A stretch of 64,000 nucleotides of DNA, from assembly GCA_036245805.1 (NCBI GenBank), contig BTRK01000001.1:29891087-29955086 (forward strand), written 5' to 3'. The position numbers and the translations under genes are program-made. This DNA is from Pristionchus mayeri (Eukaryota; Nematoda; Chromadorea; Rhabditida; Neodiplogasteridae). Under the pieces are notes generated by a model. That model saw only the letters and a list, made by a program, of their open reading frames with translations, was not told the origin of the DNA and did not search any database. Within the stretch, counting starts at the first letter, position 1. Every line of letters starts with the position of its first letter. Below, piece after piece: positions 22,078 through 33,452 of the stretch.

Positions 22078-22620
22078 CAGGGTGCGGAGAAAGTACTTTG
22101 ACATGGATTTAACCATGTATCTTCCTTCAATGGCATCGAATTTTTTTGAAACAGTACACATTATTTATCAGAGACACTAGGAAGGTAACAAGATGATATT
22201 ACTCGATTTCACCTCCATTGGCCTTGACGACAGCCTTGAGACGAGAAGGGACTGACTCGATGACGGATCGCAGGTAGTGGGTATCGATTTTCTCCCATGC
22301 ATTCTGGAGGGACTTCTTGAGGCTATCCAAACTCTGGTGGCGAACAGAGCAAGCATTCTTCTCCAGTACCGACCACACACTGAAGTCAAAGGGAGAGAGA
22401 TCCGGACTGTTCGAGGGCCATTTATCGGATGGAATGAAGTCGGGCAAATGGGTGGTGCACCAGTTCTGGGTCAGTTTTGCGGAATGAGCGGGGGCAGAAT
22501 CCTGCTGGAAGGTCCAATGACGTCCTTTGAAGTGGGAACGAGACCAAGGGAGGAGGTTCTTCTCCAGAATCTCCTTGATGTAGTACTTCTTGTCCACCTT
22601 CACACCGGGCTTGACGAAGA

Positions 22621-23242
22621 TAGTATCCCCTAGTAATGACTCGACCCCACCAGTACCGGAAATCCATTATTGACCTTTGGACCCTCGGCGATTCCCCAGC
22701 TGGAATTTCGAAGAAACTCCGATTTTTCCGTCAGACCGTTCACAATACCATCTGCCGCTTCAAGGCGCTGGGCACGACTAAGGACCGTACTAGAGTGGGC
22801 AGACCTCACACTTCTGTCACTCGGAAGAACAAGAAAATCGTGCAGATGCGAGTTGCACGTGATCCCATCCGATCTATGAGAAATATGGCCCGTGATCTCG
22901 GAATCGACGAGCATTCGGAGCGCAAGATAGTTCACTCTGGTCTCACGTCCCACCCTTACAAAATGCGTAAGGGCCATTTTCTGACTGGCATTCACAAGGA
23001 GAAGAGGCTCAAGAGATGCAAGAAGCTCCTAGGGAGGATCGCACATGGCGAACATTTCACGACTCTCTAATCGGATGAGAAGGTGTTCACGGTGGAGCAG
23101 GTCTTCAACAGCCAGAACACGAGGATCATTGCCAAGTCAAATCAGCAAGCCAATGCCCGAGGAAGAACTGTCTCACGTGTTTCCCACCCGCAATCGGTGA
23201 TGGTTTGGGCAGGGGTCTGTGCGACTGGCAAGACCCCCCTCG
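22621..23242. repeat. Spacer s2 of palindrome P2 (622 bp), orientation 1
   Basis: This non-palindromic core contains the transposase start codon and its first ~202 codons. It recurs reverse-complemented at 53429-54050. Left border: GACGAAGA then TAGTATCCCC. Right border: TCTTCGTC continuing the native gene. Confidence 0.95.
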
Positions 23243-23664
23243 TCTTCGTCAAGCCCGGTGTGAAGGTGGACAAGAAGTACTACATCAAGGAGATTCTGGA
23301 GAAGAACCTCCTCCCTTGGTCTCGTTCCCACTTCAAAGGACGTCATTGGACCTTCCAGCAGGATTCTGCCCCCGCTCATTCCGCAAAACTGACCCAGAAC
23401 TGGTGCACCACCCATTTGCCCGACTTCATTCCATCCGATAAATGGCCCTCGAACAGTCCGGATCTCTCTCCCTTTGACTTCAGTGTGTGGTCGGTACTGG
23501 AGAAGAATGCTTGCTCTGTTCGCCACCAGAGTTTGGATAGCCTCAAGAAGTCCCTCCAGAATGCATGGGAGAAAATCGATACCCACTACCTGCGATCCGT
23601 CATCGAGTCAGTCCCTTCTCGTCTCAAGGCTGTCGTCAAGGCCAATGGAGGTGAAATCGAGTAA
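22636..23664 (+). pseudogene. DD37D mariner (maT-like) transposase with one internal stop
   Basis: 343 codons in one frame, broken by a single TAA at 23068-23070 (codon 145) directly before the SDEK that holds the first catalytic Asp (147). The N-terminus has a helix-turn-helix region (RKSIIDLWTLGDSPAGISKK) and a GRPHTS linker. The second Asp is in QQDSAPAH (243). After SNSPDLSPF the third Asp (281) follows 37 residues later, giving DD37D, the spacing of the maT subgroup of mariner. WSVLEKN follows. Cut-and-paste activity would need the stop suppressed and a left terminal repeat, which is missing. The minus-strand half (22199-22603) repeats the C-terminal part. Confidence 0.85.
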
Positions 23665-24684
23665 TATCATCTTGTTACCTTCCTAGTGTCTCTGATAAAT
23701 AATGTGTACTGTTTCAAAAAAATTCGATGCCATTGAAGGAAGATACATGGTTAAATCCATGTCAAAGTACTTTCTCCGCACCCTGTAGTGTCTGTCGTAA
23801 ATTCTGAAATGAATTTGAAAGTGGCAGGTATCAACCCGTCCAACTCTTCGTTATGTCTTCTCATCAGAAATTTGATCTCGATTAGTATCGAAAACAGAGA
23901 AGCAACCACTATTTCATGTGTTTATTATCTCTGGTTTTTATTTCAAAACAGTTTCCAACTTCCAAATGGTAATTTCCGAATACTTTAATTCATTGAACAG
24001 GGAATTCACTACATTTGTTCAGCAAACCCCTTTGTTTTGAAAAAAAACGATGTAGTCCTACTCTTGAATTTAATCCCAATGTTGATCAGTTTTAATACAC
24101 AATGCTAGTGTTTAGAGGGAAACGCCCGCTAATCCGATCTTTGATGACTTGTGAAGTCTCTCCATCATGCGCTCTCTCTCGTCGAAATTCTACGTAAGAG
24201 AGTGTGCAGAATTAAGAGACACACCATGAAGGAATTCTTACTATGATAACGATCTTGCTTGCGCGTAACGGTGAGATAACGGTTTTCTAGGAAGAATATG
24301 GGGACAGAAATCACCGGAAAGTGAGAAACTAGAGAACGATAGCACGTACCACACTCGAACTGCAAATGTATTAGCCTACATACATTTGTGTCGAAGACAG
24401 TGGATTGAGATGGCAAAATCTGGGGAAAGATTTGTCAGATACTACATCAAACATGCTTCATTTCATTCCTTGATAAATTTCCGGCTAATGAGGCTTTGCA
24501 GATCTTCCACATAAACAAAAAAATCGGTTATCTTGATGACACTTTATCAAGAATAAATTTAGTTAGCACGTATAAACTACTCCTATCAATAATAAGGCGC
24601 TGATCCCTTCATCGCTCCTTGAGGAGGAGCTCCCGGGTATTGCTGCTGGAGTTGCTGTGGTTGCTGATAATAGGGCGGTTGCTG

Positions 24685-25616
24685 TTAGTAAGCCGGCTGC
24701 GGCTGCTGCATGTAGGGCGGCTGGGGCTGGTAGTGTGCTGGAGGCGGAGGCGCTTGGTGGTACTGCACCGGAGCAGGCGCCTGGGTAACTGTCGGAGCTG
24801 CTGACTAAAATTGGGTACAGTAGGACAGATGTCCATTTTGCCCACTGACTGTCTTCCCCCACTTTTTCTCTGAGTCCTCACGAGTTTATATCGGTAATAA
24901 TCAGCTCACCTGGTTGATGTTGTACTGTATGACAGGTGCAGGTGCTACGACTGCTGCAGGTGCTGCAGGTGCTGCATGCGCAGCATTCACTACGGTGACG
25001 TTGGTGGTGGCGTGATGGTGATGATCATCGTGGTGGTGAGGACGTTGCTTCGCAAGTATCACGTACCACGCATGTATTACGCCTGTGGAAGTGGACCTTG
25101 AATTCCTAGCAGATAGAGAGAAACTCTCTTCAATTTATCCAAAGGAACCCACCATAACAGGGAAAAGTAGGAAGATTTGAGCAATCATAATGATCACTCT
25201 ATATTACACACTAACTCGATCCATAAAAAATTTTACAACTTTATTTTGATTTTTTTTAATTTTGAGAGGTCTACGATAGCTTGGAGGATTTGGGCGTACC
25301 CGGTAGCCAGAGCAGAAAGGTGAGTAGGAAGTTGATGCACAAGTCGCACTCGCAGCCTATGTGCACGCCCACTGCCAGCGGCTGAAGCAATCCCAATTTT
25401 AAGTCTTCAGATACATTCTGTCCACTGTAGAGACTGGTGAACTCACTACCAACACACGAGGTGGGAGTAAACGCATTTTCCTTTCAAACTATACGTTTTT
25501 TAGGTGGGAATGCGTGAAACGGAAATAGAACAGTGAGATTAACAACGATATTTTAATAATACCGGGCAGAAGAATGCGAGTAGCATCAAGCAGGTTTTCC
25601 CGATGCAGTTTGTCAT
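24685..25616 (-). CDS. Pmp3/UPF0057-like gene, A right copy
   Basis: Mirror of 20247-21178, with the start at 25616 and the TAA at 24685-24687. All four exons and the premature TAA followed by the open tail are identical in this copy. Confidence 0.8.
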
Positions 25617-26192
25617 TCTGAAATTTTTACAATTTTATTCTTTTTCTGACGCAAAATTTGAGTGAACATGCGAAAACTCGAGGAAAGTTATGGACATTAA
25701 TGGATGCTATAGTGAGCAACTCCTGTATCGAAAATTTCTAGATTTGTATGGGTCGTCTAGAGTGATGGATGCTAAACACGGGAGGGATTAGGGACGGAAA
25801 TCGAGGAATAAGCCTTCCTTCCTTAGAGAGATGCGAAGAGTCTCTTATCGGTCAAAAGCTGCATTTATACCAGTCAATTTCGAAATTGAAAAGTGGTGTT
25901 TCCGGTGCGAGTTCGACTTCATTTCCGACTATGTTTTTGAAATTTTGAATTTCTGAGGACAGTTAGACGAAAAATATACCTTCTCTTCCTCCTTCTCCCA
26001 TTTCCCCGTCGCTTCTAACTTCCCTTATTTTCTTATTTTCACAATGTTTTCCGAAACATTTTATTCACAGTGTGTATTGATACAAATGGATTGTGATAAT
26101 AGTCAGACATAATAAAGAATGCAGAGAACATAATACAGTCAAGGACCAATGATCGATATTGAGCTAATTCAAACAATCACTTACAAGCTAGT

Positions 26193-27371
26193 TCACTGAT
26201 CTAGCTCCTTGATGCTGCATTCCGCGATTAGCCCATTCTCAGGTTTGTTCACGCTGAATCGAGCTGATACTTGCTCCAGTCGATTAAAGTGCTGACCAGC
26301 CTTCAGAAGGAACCACTGAGGTCCAATCACTTTCACTTCAGTCGATAATTTCGCAGCTTCGATCAGGCGTACCACGAACGAGTGCAACTCTGAAATCACT
26401 AGGTTATATAATGATAATTGATGAATCTTTTGACGTAGATCATCAAAAAAATCACACAAAAAATCAATACTAACCATTAGAAAAACACATGATTCCGATG
26501 TAATCCCAAGGGATTACGACTAGACGATCGATGTTTGCGGCCATCAGAAGATCCAAGGCACGCTCGCTGGAATATCAATCGATAGTGAATACCGTAAACA
26601 TCATGTTAGTAAAAACACAGTTCGTTTTGTGTGTTTCACAAATTCAAACATCAAAATAAGAATAAATGTATGTACAAACTCACAGATGTTCCTTGTTGGA
26701 CATGAGAGCGAACTTCTCAACGCGAGAGAGCACTCTCATCGTACCATGTGTACTCCGTCAAATGGAGATTCTCAATTCGCGAACAACGATCAACGATGAA
26801 CAGAAGATGTTTCTTGATCTGCTTCGGAATCTCCTTCTCATCCTTCGTTCCAGAGTAAATCTCGATCTGAAGGATTTGGATTAGTTCACATCTTAGGAGG
26901 GACAACGCTCACCTCAACAATTTTGGACGAATACTGCCTATTCTTGTTGGCAAATCCGAAGTAAGTAAGGTATTTCTCCTCAATTCCAACTTTCACTGTC
27001 ATCATTCCAAATCGATGGGTGTGCACGTAGAGTAGGTTGATCATGGGGAGATTCTTGCGCTTCCTCAGATGTTCCATGGCAAGGAAATTCCATCGGTGGG
27101 AGATATGAACGATAGTTAGTCAACAGACTACTAGAAATCGGTAAATACATGCTAATCGTTCTCAGTTCAGGACAGAACAAAGATGGATTGTTAAACAAAA
27201 TAGTGAAATACACTTATAATTTTGCATCTCACTCACCAATCTCATGCTGTCGATTGATTCCTGTCCGAGTTTTATAATGTTTCGAATGATAAACGAAGGC
27301 AAATAGGCGAGATTGAGGTCGTTATCATTGTGAGAAGTCACTGGGGATTGGCAGTTGAGCCACTGGAGCAT
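26193..27371 (-). pseudogene. F-box-like gene F3, A right copy
   Basis: Mirror of 18492-19670. It carries the same two lesions (missing AG before exon 2, frame break in exon 3). One silent difference from the left arm (GTGAAC versus GTTAAC) lies in exon 5. Confidence 0.65.
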
Positions 27372-28075
27372 CTTGAGTCGTTCCTGACAATGAAATGATC
27401 TTAGAATGGAGGAGTTCACTTCTCGAGAATAGATTTAGAAAAGAAATACACAAATATGATACAAATTTCAGTGTCCTACACTGGAGAGTAAGCAAGAGAA
27501 AATTGCGAATAAATGAGGAGGGAGAGAAGATGAGGAAGGAAGGGACGAATGAGTGAGACTGCTAAACTGGGTGTATTTATACAGTGATTACAATCCATCC
27601 AAGTAACCGACCCTCTTCCATTTATGGTCGGAAGCATCCGAGTGGGTATTACGTCTCCAGGTTGTAAAGCCAGTATACTAGTCAAGGAGTCTTCCGATTC
27701 TTTCTTTATGACCCTCAAAAGCGACCACAGGGCATTCAAGTGAGATGATCTTTACGGACGAAAAATAAGTGGAAATATGGAGAGATAGAGAGGGAAATGT
27801 TTTGATTTTCAAGAGAATCACCTTTCCACATAAGGAAACCGTTCATACCATTCTTCAGGAACTTAGTCGAGGACCACTACGAACACAGTACAAGCGGTTC
27901 ATTTCAGTCGACATCCTCAAAATCCAGTTCGGACTTTCTCGATCATCTAGCTGTTTATCGAGTTCTCACTCTGCACAATAACTGATTGAATTGCTTTTTC
28001 TCTTTCTTCCCTCTTCCTTCTTCCACCCCCCTCATTCTCCTCTCACTCGCCCGTCCCGCGCGGTCTACTCGTACA

Positions 28076-29184
28076 ATGGTCTCTCCCGCCAAGCTAAGGT
28101 TCGTCCTGTTCATCCACAAACTCACAGAATCTAAGCGCCGGGGCTATTGTAGCGGTCTAGACCATTCTACCGTGGCTGCCGAAATCTTCACTCTCTTAGT
28201 CTACAGTAACCTAACGTATCCCTCCAAGACGCTCTGCGCGCACCTCCAAGCCCGTCGCTCGAGTCGTCGACGAAGCACCCAAGAAGAAGAAGACAACGCC
28301 ATCCAAGCGTCACACCATCGCCGCCCCTTCCAAGGTACTGTAGGGGATACTGTAGTCTTTGCGGTGGGATACTGTATCATGATACGGTATATCGATCATC
28401 ATCAGACGGGGGCTACTCCTGCGTCGTGCAAGTCGCGTGCGACCACTGCAGCAGCTGCAGCCAAGAAGGACGCCAAGGAATCCGCGATGAATGAGCAGTC
28501 GAAGAAGGGAAAGGTGACCAACACGTTCTGGTAACGATGATTTCTGGTCTTTGATGCTGCTCAGTCTCCCGCTCGTCGAGTGCCTCATGCCAAGAAGAGG
28601 GCGGAGCAGGAGCAGGAGGGAAAGGCTGCTGCATCCGGGCCCGTCCGCGTGCTGCCGGTGAGCATGCGCTATGAGAAACTAACGAATTTTCACGCAAAGT
28701 GGAAGAAAACATTATAATTCCTCATATTTTTCATTTTATTCGTTGAAAACTGAGGGTTCGAGGGTGATATTTAGTCTTTTACTCTATATATTCAGAAACC
28801 CGCACCGACGGCTCCTCCGCTGACTCGGGACGATTCGGGCCTCTACTCGGTGAGGAGTGAGAGAAAGAATAAAGGCCGTATGTAAGGGACCTCTCCAAAA
28901 CGAACTGTATCGTGGTACACAGAAAACCATCTGTCACCGTTTCGAATCTTTGATCTTTGATCTCTACCTCAGGTCAAACTCGATCTGGGCACAATTAGAG
29001 CGCTGTGCGCGGCGCATATGGTGCAGCCGGATCGGAAGGTGCTCGTGATGAAGATCGACAAGAGCCATCTGGTTAGTATCAATCGATTTATTGATTGGTA
29101 GATCAAAATTGGCGCAATAGATCGATAATGAAGTTGTCAGTAGCTTTGATCCCCCTTTTGCAGAACCAAGGTGATGGAAATTAA
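28076..29184 (+). CDS. Lys/Ala-rich basic protein paralogue (gene 2), A right copy
   Basis: Exons 28076-28098, 28229-28334, 28406-28513, 28565-28657, 28796-28849, 28973-29071 and 29164-29184 join in phase to 167 residues. Exon 1 is base-for-base the same as in the gene at 5766, and about 50 bases upstream are nearly the same (pyrimidine tract, GTCTACTCGTACA). Residues 9-80 are Lys/Arg/Ala-rich (EAPKKKKTTPSKRH, AAAAAKKDAKES), suggesting a disordered nucleic-acid or chromatin-binding region. Residues about 130-160 hold the conserved piece LGTIRALCAAHMVQPDRK. It ends in NQGDGN and an AATAAA follows at 29229. A long minus-to-plus open frame through the introns is only a shadow. Family not recognised; nuclear function is inferred from composition. 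Confidence 0.7.
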
Positions 29185-29421
29185 TGAAGAATGCCTGAAG
29201 GAAGACTGTCTTGTCTTCTAAATTGCGTAATAAATATTAAATTAAACAATAATATCTTGTCCATCCGATAAATTGAATGAAATTTCAATAAAAGTCATAG
29301 TAGAGAGTTCATCAGTGTCGTATTACACATTTATCAGAACCAAATCAAAGATGACGAAAATAAATCAATACTGATCAATGATAGAGGGTTAATTATGAGG
29401 GGTATGTCACAACACCAACAA

Positions 29422-30868
29422 TTACATTTGACGGCGTTTCACAATCATTCGGACTGTAGTGGGCTGAGGCGGTCTCATCACATATGGGTCGTCATCGTAG
29501 TCATATCGCTGTTCTTCAGCTCTCACTGTCACTTCGAGGCGATTTTCCTCATTGATTTCTTCCATCCTTGTCTTCCACAGTCCCCGCACGTCTTCAACTC
29601 GTTCAGTGGGCAGTTTGTAGTGCGGAATGACGAATTCGAGCTTGGGAACAGACATCGTTGCTTCTTCAATGAAGTTTTTGAGCACTGAAATGCGTTTGTT
29701 GTTTTCCAACTGTCCAACTTATTCGAAGACATTTGCTTTTAAAATTGTCTGTGAGGAGCTCCTCATTTAATAAATACTCACCATCCTTGCTATCCCATAT
29801 ATCCTTGTTTTTGCAGCAGATGACAAGACGACTCAGTGAAGGGATTGTGAAAAGATGTCGAATGCATGTCCTGAAATGTTTCAGTTCGGGTATTTGCGTG
29901 ACAATTCGGATAATTGTCCCTCCATTTCCTCTCCACCGGTTTTCAATCGATATAAAGTGTGAAATAAATGAGGAAACCGTATAATTGTTACTCGAAATTA
30001 GCTGCTAATTACATAGAAGAATATCTTACACGGAATAGTCAGCGAATTGAGAGTAGCCGATAACTGTCACTTCTCCAACGGTCGCACCTCAAAATTAATA
30101 TTTTTATTAATTATCATTTACATAATTATAATTATCATAATAGAGATAGTACTCACCTCCGAGTGCCATTCTGAACTCCTCCGCACGAGGCATTATGTGA
30201 TTCGCGCAAATCTCAATTCTTCCGATCCGTGAACACCGGGCGAAAACTCGCTCAAGATAGGGAAGCATTCTAGTATCATCACGATTGTTAAGGTGAAGGT
30301 AGGCATCCGTGAACTGAAGACACGGTATTATTATACATGAAATGTGTTTATGCAACGCACCCCGCTGTTCCGATAACAGTCGAATTTGGCTGGCGCTCTG
30401 TCGATTCCGAAATAGTCGGTGAGCTTATGAGGAAAGCGAAGGTCGACACAAGACTTCGAATCAGCGACTGAGTCAATCCATTTGAACGAGTCGATCACAG
30501 GGAGGTGATGGCGGTTGGTGAGGTGAAAAGCGGAAATGTTGTGCCACCGACGGGATATCTGAAGACGAAATTCGATAGAGGGGCGAGAGTGGAAAGATCA
30601 CAGAGAAAAGGAGATCACTCTATCGCTTGAGCATGATTTGCGACTTGTTTGCGGAGGATTCTGGCATAACGCGAAGAAAATGCTCAGAGTTGTAAAAGGA
30701 ATTGAGATCGTAGATTGTGCGAATATTAGCTTTAGATAAATAATAACAACAAAAATTGCTTACCAAGCTCATATTATCGAATGATTCCACTCCGACTTTT
30801 ATGATATTTCTGATGGCATCAGATGGAAGGGTGTTGAGATTAAGGTCGTCGCCAAGATAGGATGACAT
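29422..30868 (-). CDS. F-box-like gene F2, A right copy
   Basis: Mirror of 14995-16441, with the start at 30868 and the stop at 29422. All six exons are intact with GT/AG sites; Arg is present in the VMRPPQ motif. It appears functional if the family is. Confidence 0.75.
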
Positions 30869-31274
30869 CAGGATAGGATGCTGAAAATGCCAGAATAAAT
30901 TTGTTTATTTTTAGTAGCCGATTTGCATAGATCAAGTAAATGCGAGGAGATGAAATATGCGAGCATTTGAACAATATAAGAAGAAATTATTAAAAATTAG
31001 AAAAAAGAAGCCAGTTGAATTCGAGCGACCACGTGCTAAATAGGATGAAGAATGACGAATGATTGAATGATTTGGAAGATGAGCTGTGATAGGAACAATT
31101 ACTGGATACTTCCGACCTTTTTAGTATTTACAATGTATCTGGACATCGTAAATGGCGAGATCACCGAATTTTATGGAGCATGACCAGTTTTGTCGTACAG
31201 ATCACGATTGCGTTGCGCTTATTGACCATAGGGGTGTGTAGCCAAGGTGGTAGAGATTATGGTCCCAGTAAATA

Positions 31275-32003
31275 TTAGGTTGATGCAAAAGTTTCGATAC
31301 AAGGTATTTTTGGTATTATCTCGAGAATGGTTTGCCTGTATTAGATAATACTTTGGTATTATTTGAGGCACTATTAATGCACTACAATCATAGTTTCAAA
31401 TTGAATCGATCTCGAGTGGTTCATCAGAAAAATTTTTTTTCGAAAATGTGATAAATTTTCGGTATTTGGGATGCTCTGTACAAGCGTCCATTAAAACAAA
31501 ACAGATGGCTTGAAATTTCCGCCATTTTGTGTCGATATTGAGTTCTGATGCATGCTTCCATTTAACACTTTACAATAGATCGTTAGTGTCTATTAGAAAA
31601 ATTATGGGTCAATATAATTATAATTATTTAGCGAATTCGAATTGATTGCCATTTAGATAGAAAATCGTTGAGAGGAATGATCCCACGTTGAAACTTTCCT
31701 GTGCTCGTGATAACTCAAAAACGGTCCATTTTTAAGTCTTGGACCACTAAGTCATATTTGTAGATCTCTTCGTTAGCTTTCCAAAACTGGCCTTACTTTA
31801 CTGATTAGCATAATTCAGAGAAGAGAGGCACACCGAAATGTATTTTTCTCCAAAAATCAACCGTCCGGGTTCTGCCTACTGAGTAGCAGTATGTAGAAGC
31901 AGGATCCAAGACAAATGAAAAATACAGTTACCTCAAATCGAGTATGGGGAATCCGAATCCGCAATAAAAATCGTGTTGTAAAGAGAAAAATTTTGAGTAA
32001 ATT
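31275..32003. mobile_element. Mariner-type element, truncated copy at the breakpoint
   Basis: It corresponds to 14588 back to 13860 of the complete element. The distal half and its terminal repeat were lost when the deletion formed at 32003. Confidence 0.8.
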
Positions 32004-32047
32004 CGCCTTTTTCTTGTATTATCAGAGGATGTTGGCCCAAAGGTAAA

Positions 32048-32338
32048 GTGATTGCTCTTAACCGTGGTTCGGACACAGCGATGTCAATGGGAAACACCTC
32101 TCCGCGTCAAAACTCGTCCACCTCTCCTCGTCTCTCCATTCTACTTATCTTCCGGCGGCTATTCCTCCGTGTCAGTGCCCTACCCAACTACGGTACGATG
32201 CCCCAGGTGCAAGCATCATTGAGTGTATCAGACGACCTTCAAAGGAAAGTTAGAGAATCGATGCAGCAGCCCCTGACTATACCAGTTCTCCCGAATGTCG
32301 TCCCTACAATTAGGTCGTATCCGTTAGTCAGCAGGTGA
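32048..32338 (+). pseudogene. Fragment of the unrecognised exon cluster
   Basis: This is the second open stretch (96 codons), in the inverted 719-bp piece. It is detached from its first stretch, which lies on the other side of the breakpoint in the opposite orientation (33056-32727). Confidence 0.4.
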
Positions 32339-32582
32339 TACCCGCTCAACCATATCAGACCCAGCAAGTGAGAAAGTATGAACTCTTCGTCCAGGATAGG
32401 CCTAGGCTAAGGTTAAGCAACGTCACACCTCCCTTCATATAGGACGTTGTCGTTAGCCAGTAGGGTTTCCCGCTCGACTTTAATAATCGTGATTGAATTA
32501 TTTCCTCTCTTACTTCCCCTTTCCCCTCTTCTCCCCCCTCACTCTCCTCTCACTCGCCCGTCTCGCGCGGTCTACTCGTACA

Positions 32583-32722
32583 ATGGTCTCTCCCGCCAAG
32601 CTAAGGTTCGTCCACTTTGACCGCTTCTTTCGAAATTCACACGAAATTTACGCTAAACAACATATCCTAGCGCAATTCGTTTCATCGTCAACAACTTCTG
32701 ATCTACCGCATCCTACCGTATC
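32583..32722 (+). pseudogene. Lys/Ala-rich gene, exon 1 only
   Basis: The start codon and 23-base exon 1 (MVSPAKL) are preserved with their upstream pyrimidine tract. Intron 1 is cut at 32722 and no further exon follows, so this is an orphan promoter and first exon. Confidence 0.7.
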
Positions 32723-32726
32723 AGAT

Positions 32727-33056
32727 TTAGAGAGGAGTACTTCCGGTTCTTGAAGGTTCGCTCTGATTAATCCCCTTGAGAGAGGACTGAGAATGAGGTG
32801 ATCCCGCGATTTGGCGAACAATTGAAGGTGTGAATGTGACGGAACGGGAGTTGAGTAACAACTGACCTAACACGATGGAGGCACATCTATCATCATCTTG
32901 CCTAAACGCCTGAAACGATAAATATCGATTGATTGATTTATTGATCCTAGTCCTCTCGATTCCAGATCGCGAGAGAGATTGATAACAGCACTGAAGAGAA
33001 TGTGAAATTAATGAGCATAACACGCAATCAATGCTTATCACCATCCACCCTTTCAC
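32727..33056 (-). CDS. Unrecognised exon cluster, first open stretch, B left
   Basis: The 109-codon stretch is intact and lacks the 181-bp insertion. Its downstream partner is disconnected by the rearrangement, so a full transcript is unlikely. Confidence 0.25.
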   Translation of the reverse strand: MKGWMVISIDCVLCSLISHSLQCCYQSLSRSGIERTRINKSINRYLSFQAFRQDDDRCASIVLGQLLLNSRSVTFTPSIVRQIAGSPHSQSSLKGINQSEPSRTGSTPL

Positions 33057-33091
33057 ATCATCTACTTCCCCTCACCTCCACTTCAAGAGCT

Positions 33092-33452
33092 ATGGAACCA
33101 ATCGAAACTAAAGAGTTGGAAAAGTGAGTCAATAATAAATAATATTTAAAATAAATCTGAGATTTGAGGGTGCGCGAAGAAAATCGTCAACTGCTTCAGA
33201 AGAACAGTGATTTGGTTCGAGAAATTAGCAACCTGAAAGAGGTATGTTTCCCTTATATTTCGTTTTAAGATTCTTATGTCATCGCATTTCGATTTTTCTC
33301 GTTTTCATACAGATTTTCAGAGAATTTCCGCTGTGAAGGCTGATGTTGCGACGGCCACCTTTACTCTACAATCGACAAGAAACGCCGGATTTCTTGCAAA
33401 AGTGGATCACACTGAGCCTGTGGACGTGTGTTTATGGCCTCATTTCCATTAA
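33092..33452 (+). CDS. Short coiled-coil protein gene, copy 3
   Basis: Repeats 2105-2465 exactly in structure (exons 33092-33123, 33169-33241, 33321-33452). About 36 bases separate it from the divergent open stretch. No lesion is seen. Confidence 0.5.

Larger units (their letters stand above)
3534..22620 (+). repeat. Unit U, plus orientation, copy A (full length)
   Basis: This is the complete 19,087-bp unit between spacers s1 and s2. It is almost identical to 34521-53428 (offset 30,806-30,808 over most of its length); the main difference is the 181-bp insertion at 4778. Its first part pairs with 1-3204 and its last part (13860-22620) pairs with 23243-32003 as inverted repeats. It holds one complete set of all the gene families in the window. 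Confidence 0.95.
13860..22620. repeat. Left arm of palindrome P2 (A)
   Basis: Each position x pairs with 45863-x in 23243-32003. The arms are 8,761 bp and nearly identical. The outer end at 13860 is only where the other arm was deleted; in B the same palindrome continues further (see 43480-53428). Confidence 0.95.
22078..23785 (+). mobile_element. Fold-back mariner (maT-like) element at centre of P2
   Basis: A right-hand transposon end (23243-23785, CACCCTG then TA) is duplicated in inverted orientation on the left (22078-22620, TA then CAGGGTGCGG). The proper left end, upstream of the transposase start, is missing: only 15 bases separate the fold-back border (22620/22621) from the ATG. The flanking TAs are symmetrical because the whole palindrome is. 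Confidence 0.8.
23243..32003. repeat. Right arm of palindrome P2 (A), unit U minus orientation, truncated
   Basis: The reverse complement of 13860-22620. Identity stops at 32003 inside the mariner-type element, where the sequence joins, across a 1-bp overlap, an inverted piece of unit U. Confidence 0.95.
32004..32722 (+). repeat. 719-bp segment of U inverted in place, between two breakpoints
   Basis: Identical in order to 5187-5905, opposite to its surroundings. To the left, U(-) stops at U position 13860; to the right, U(-) resumes at U position 5184 (same as position 1735). So about 7.95 kb (5906-13859) is deleted and the neighbouring 719 bp are flipped. Each border shares only one base with its partner. 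Confidence 0.9.

Noticed and set aside
22630..22995. 121-codon minus-strand frame
   Set aside because: Antisense shadow of the transposase N-terminus.
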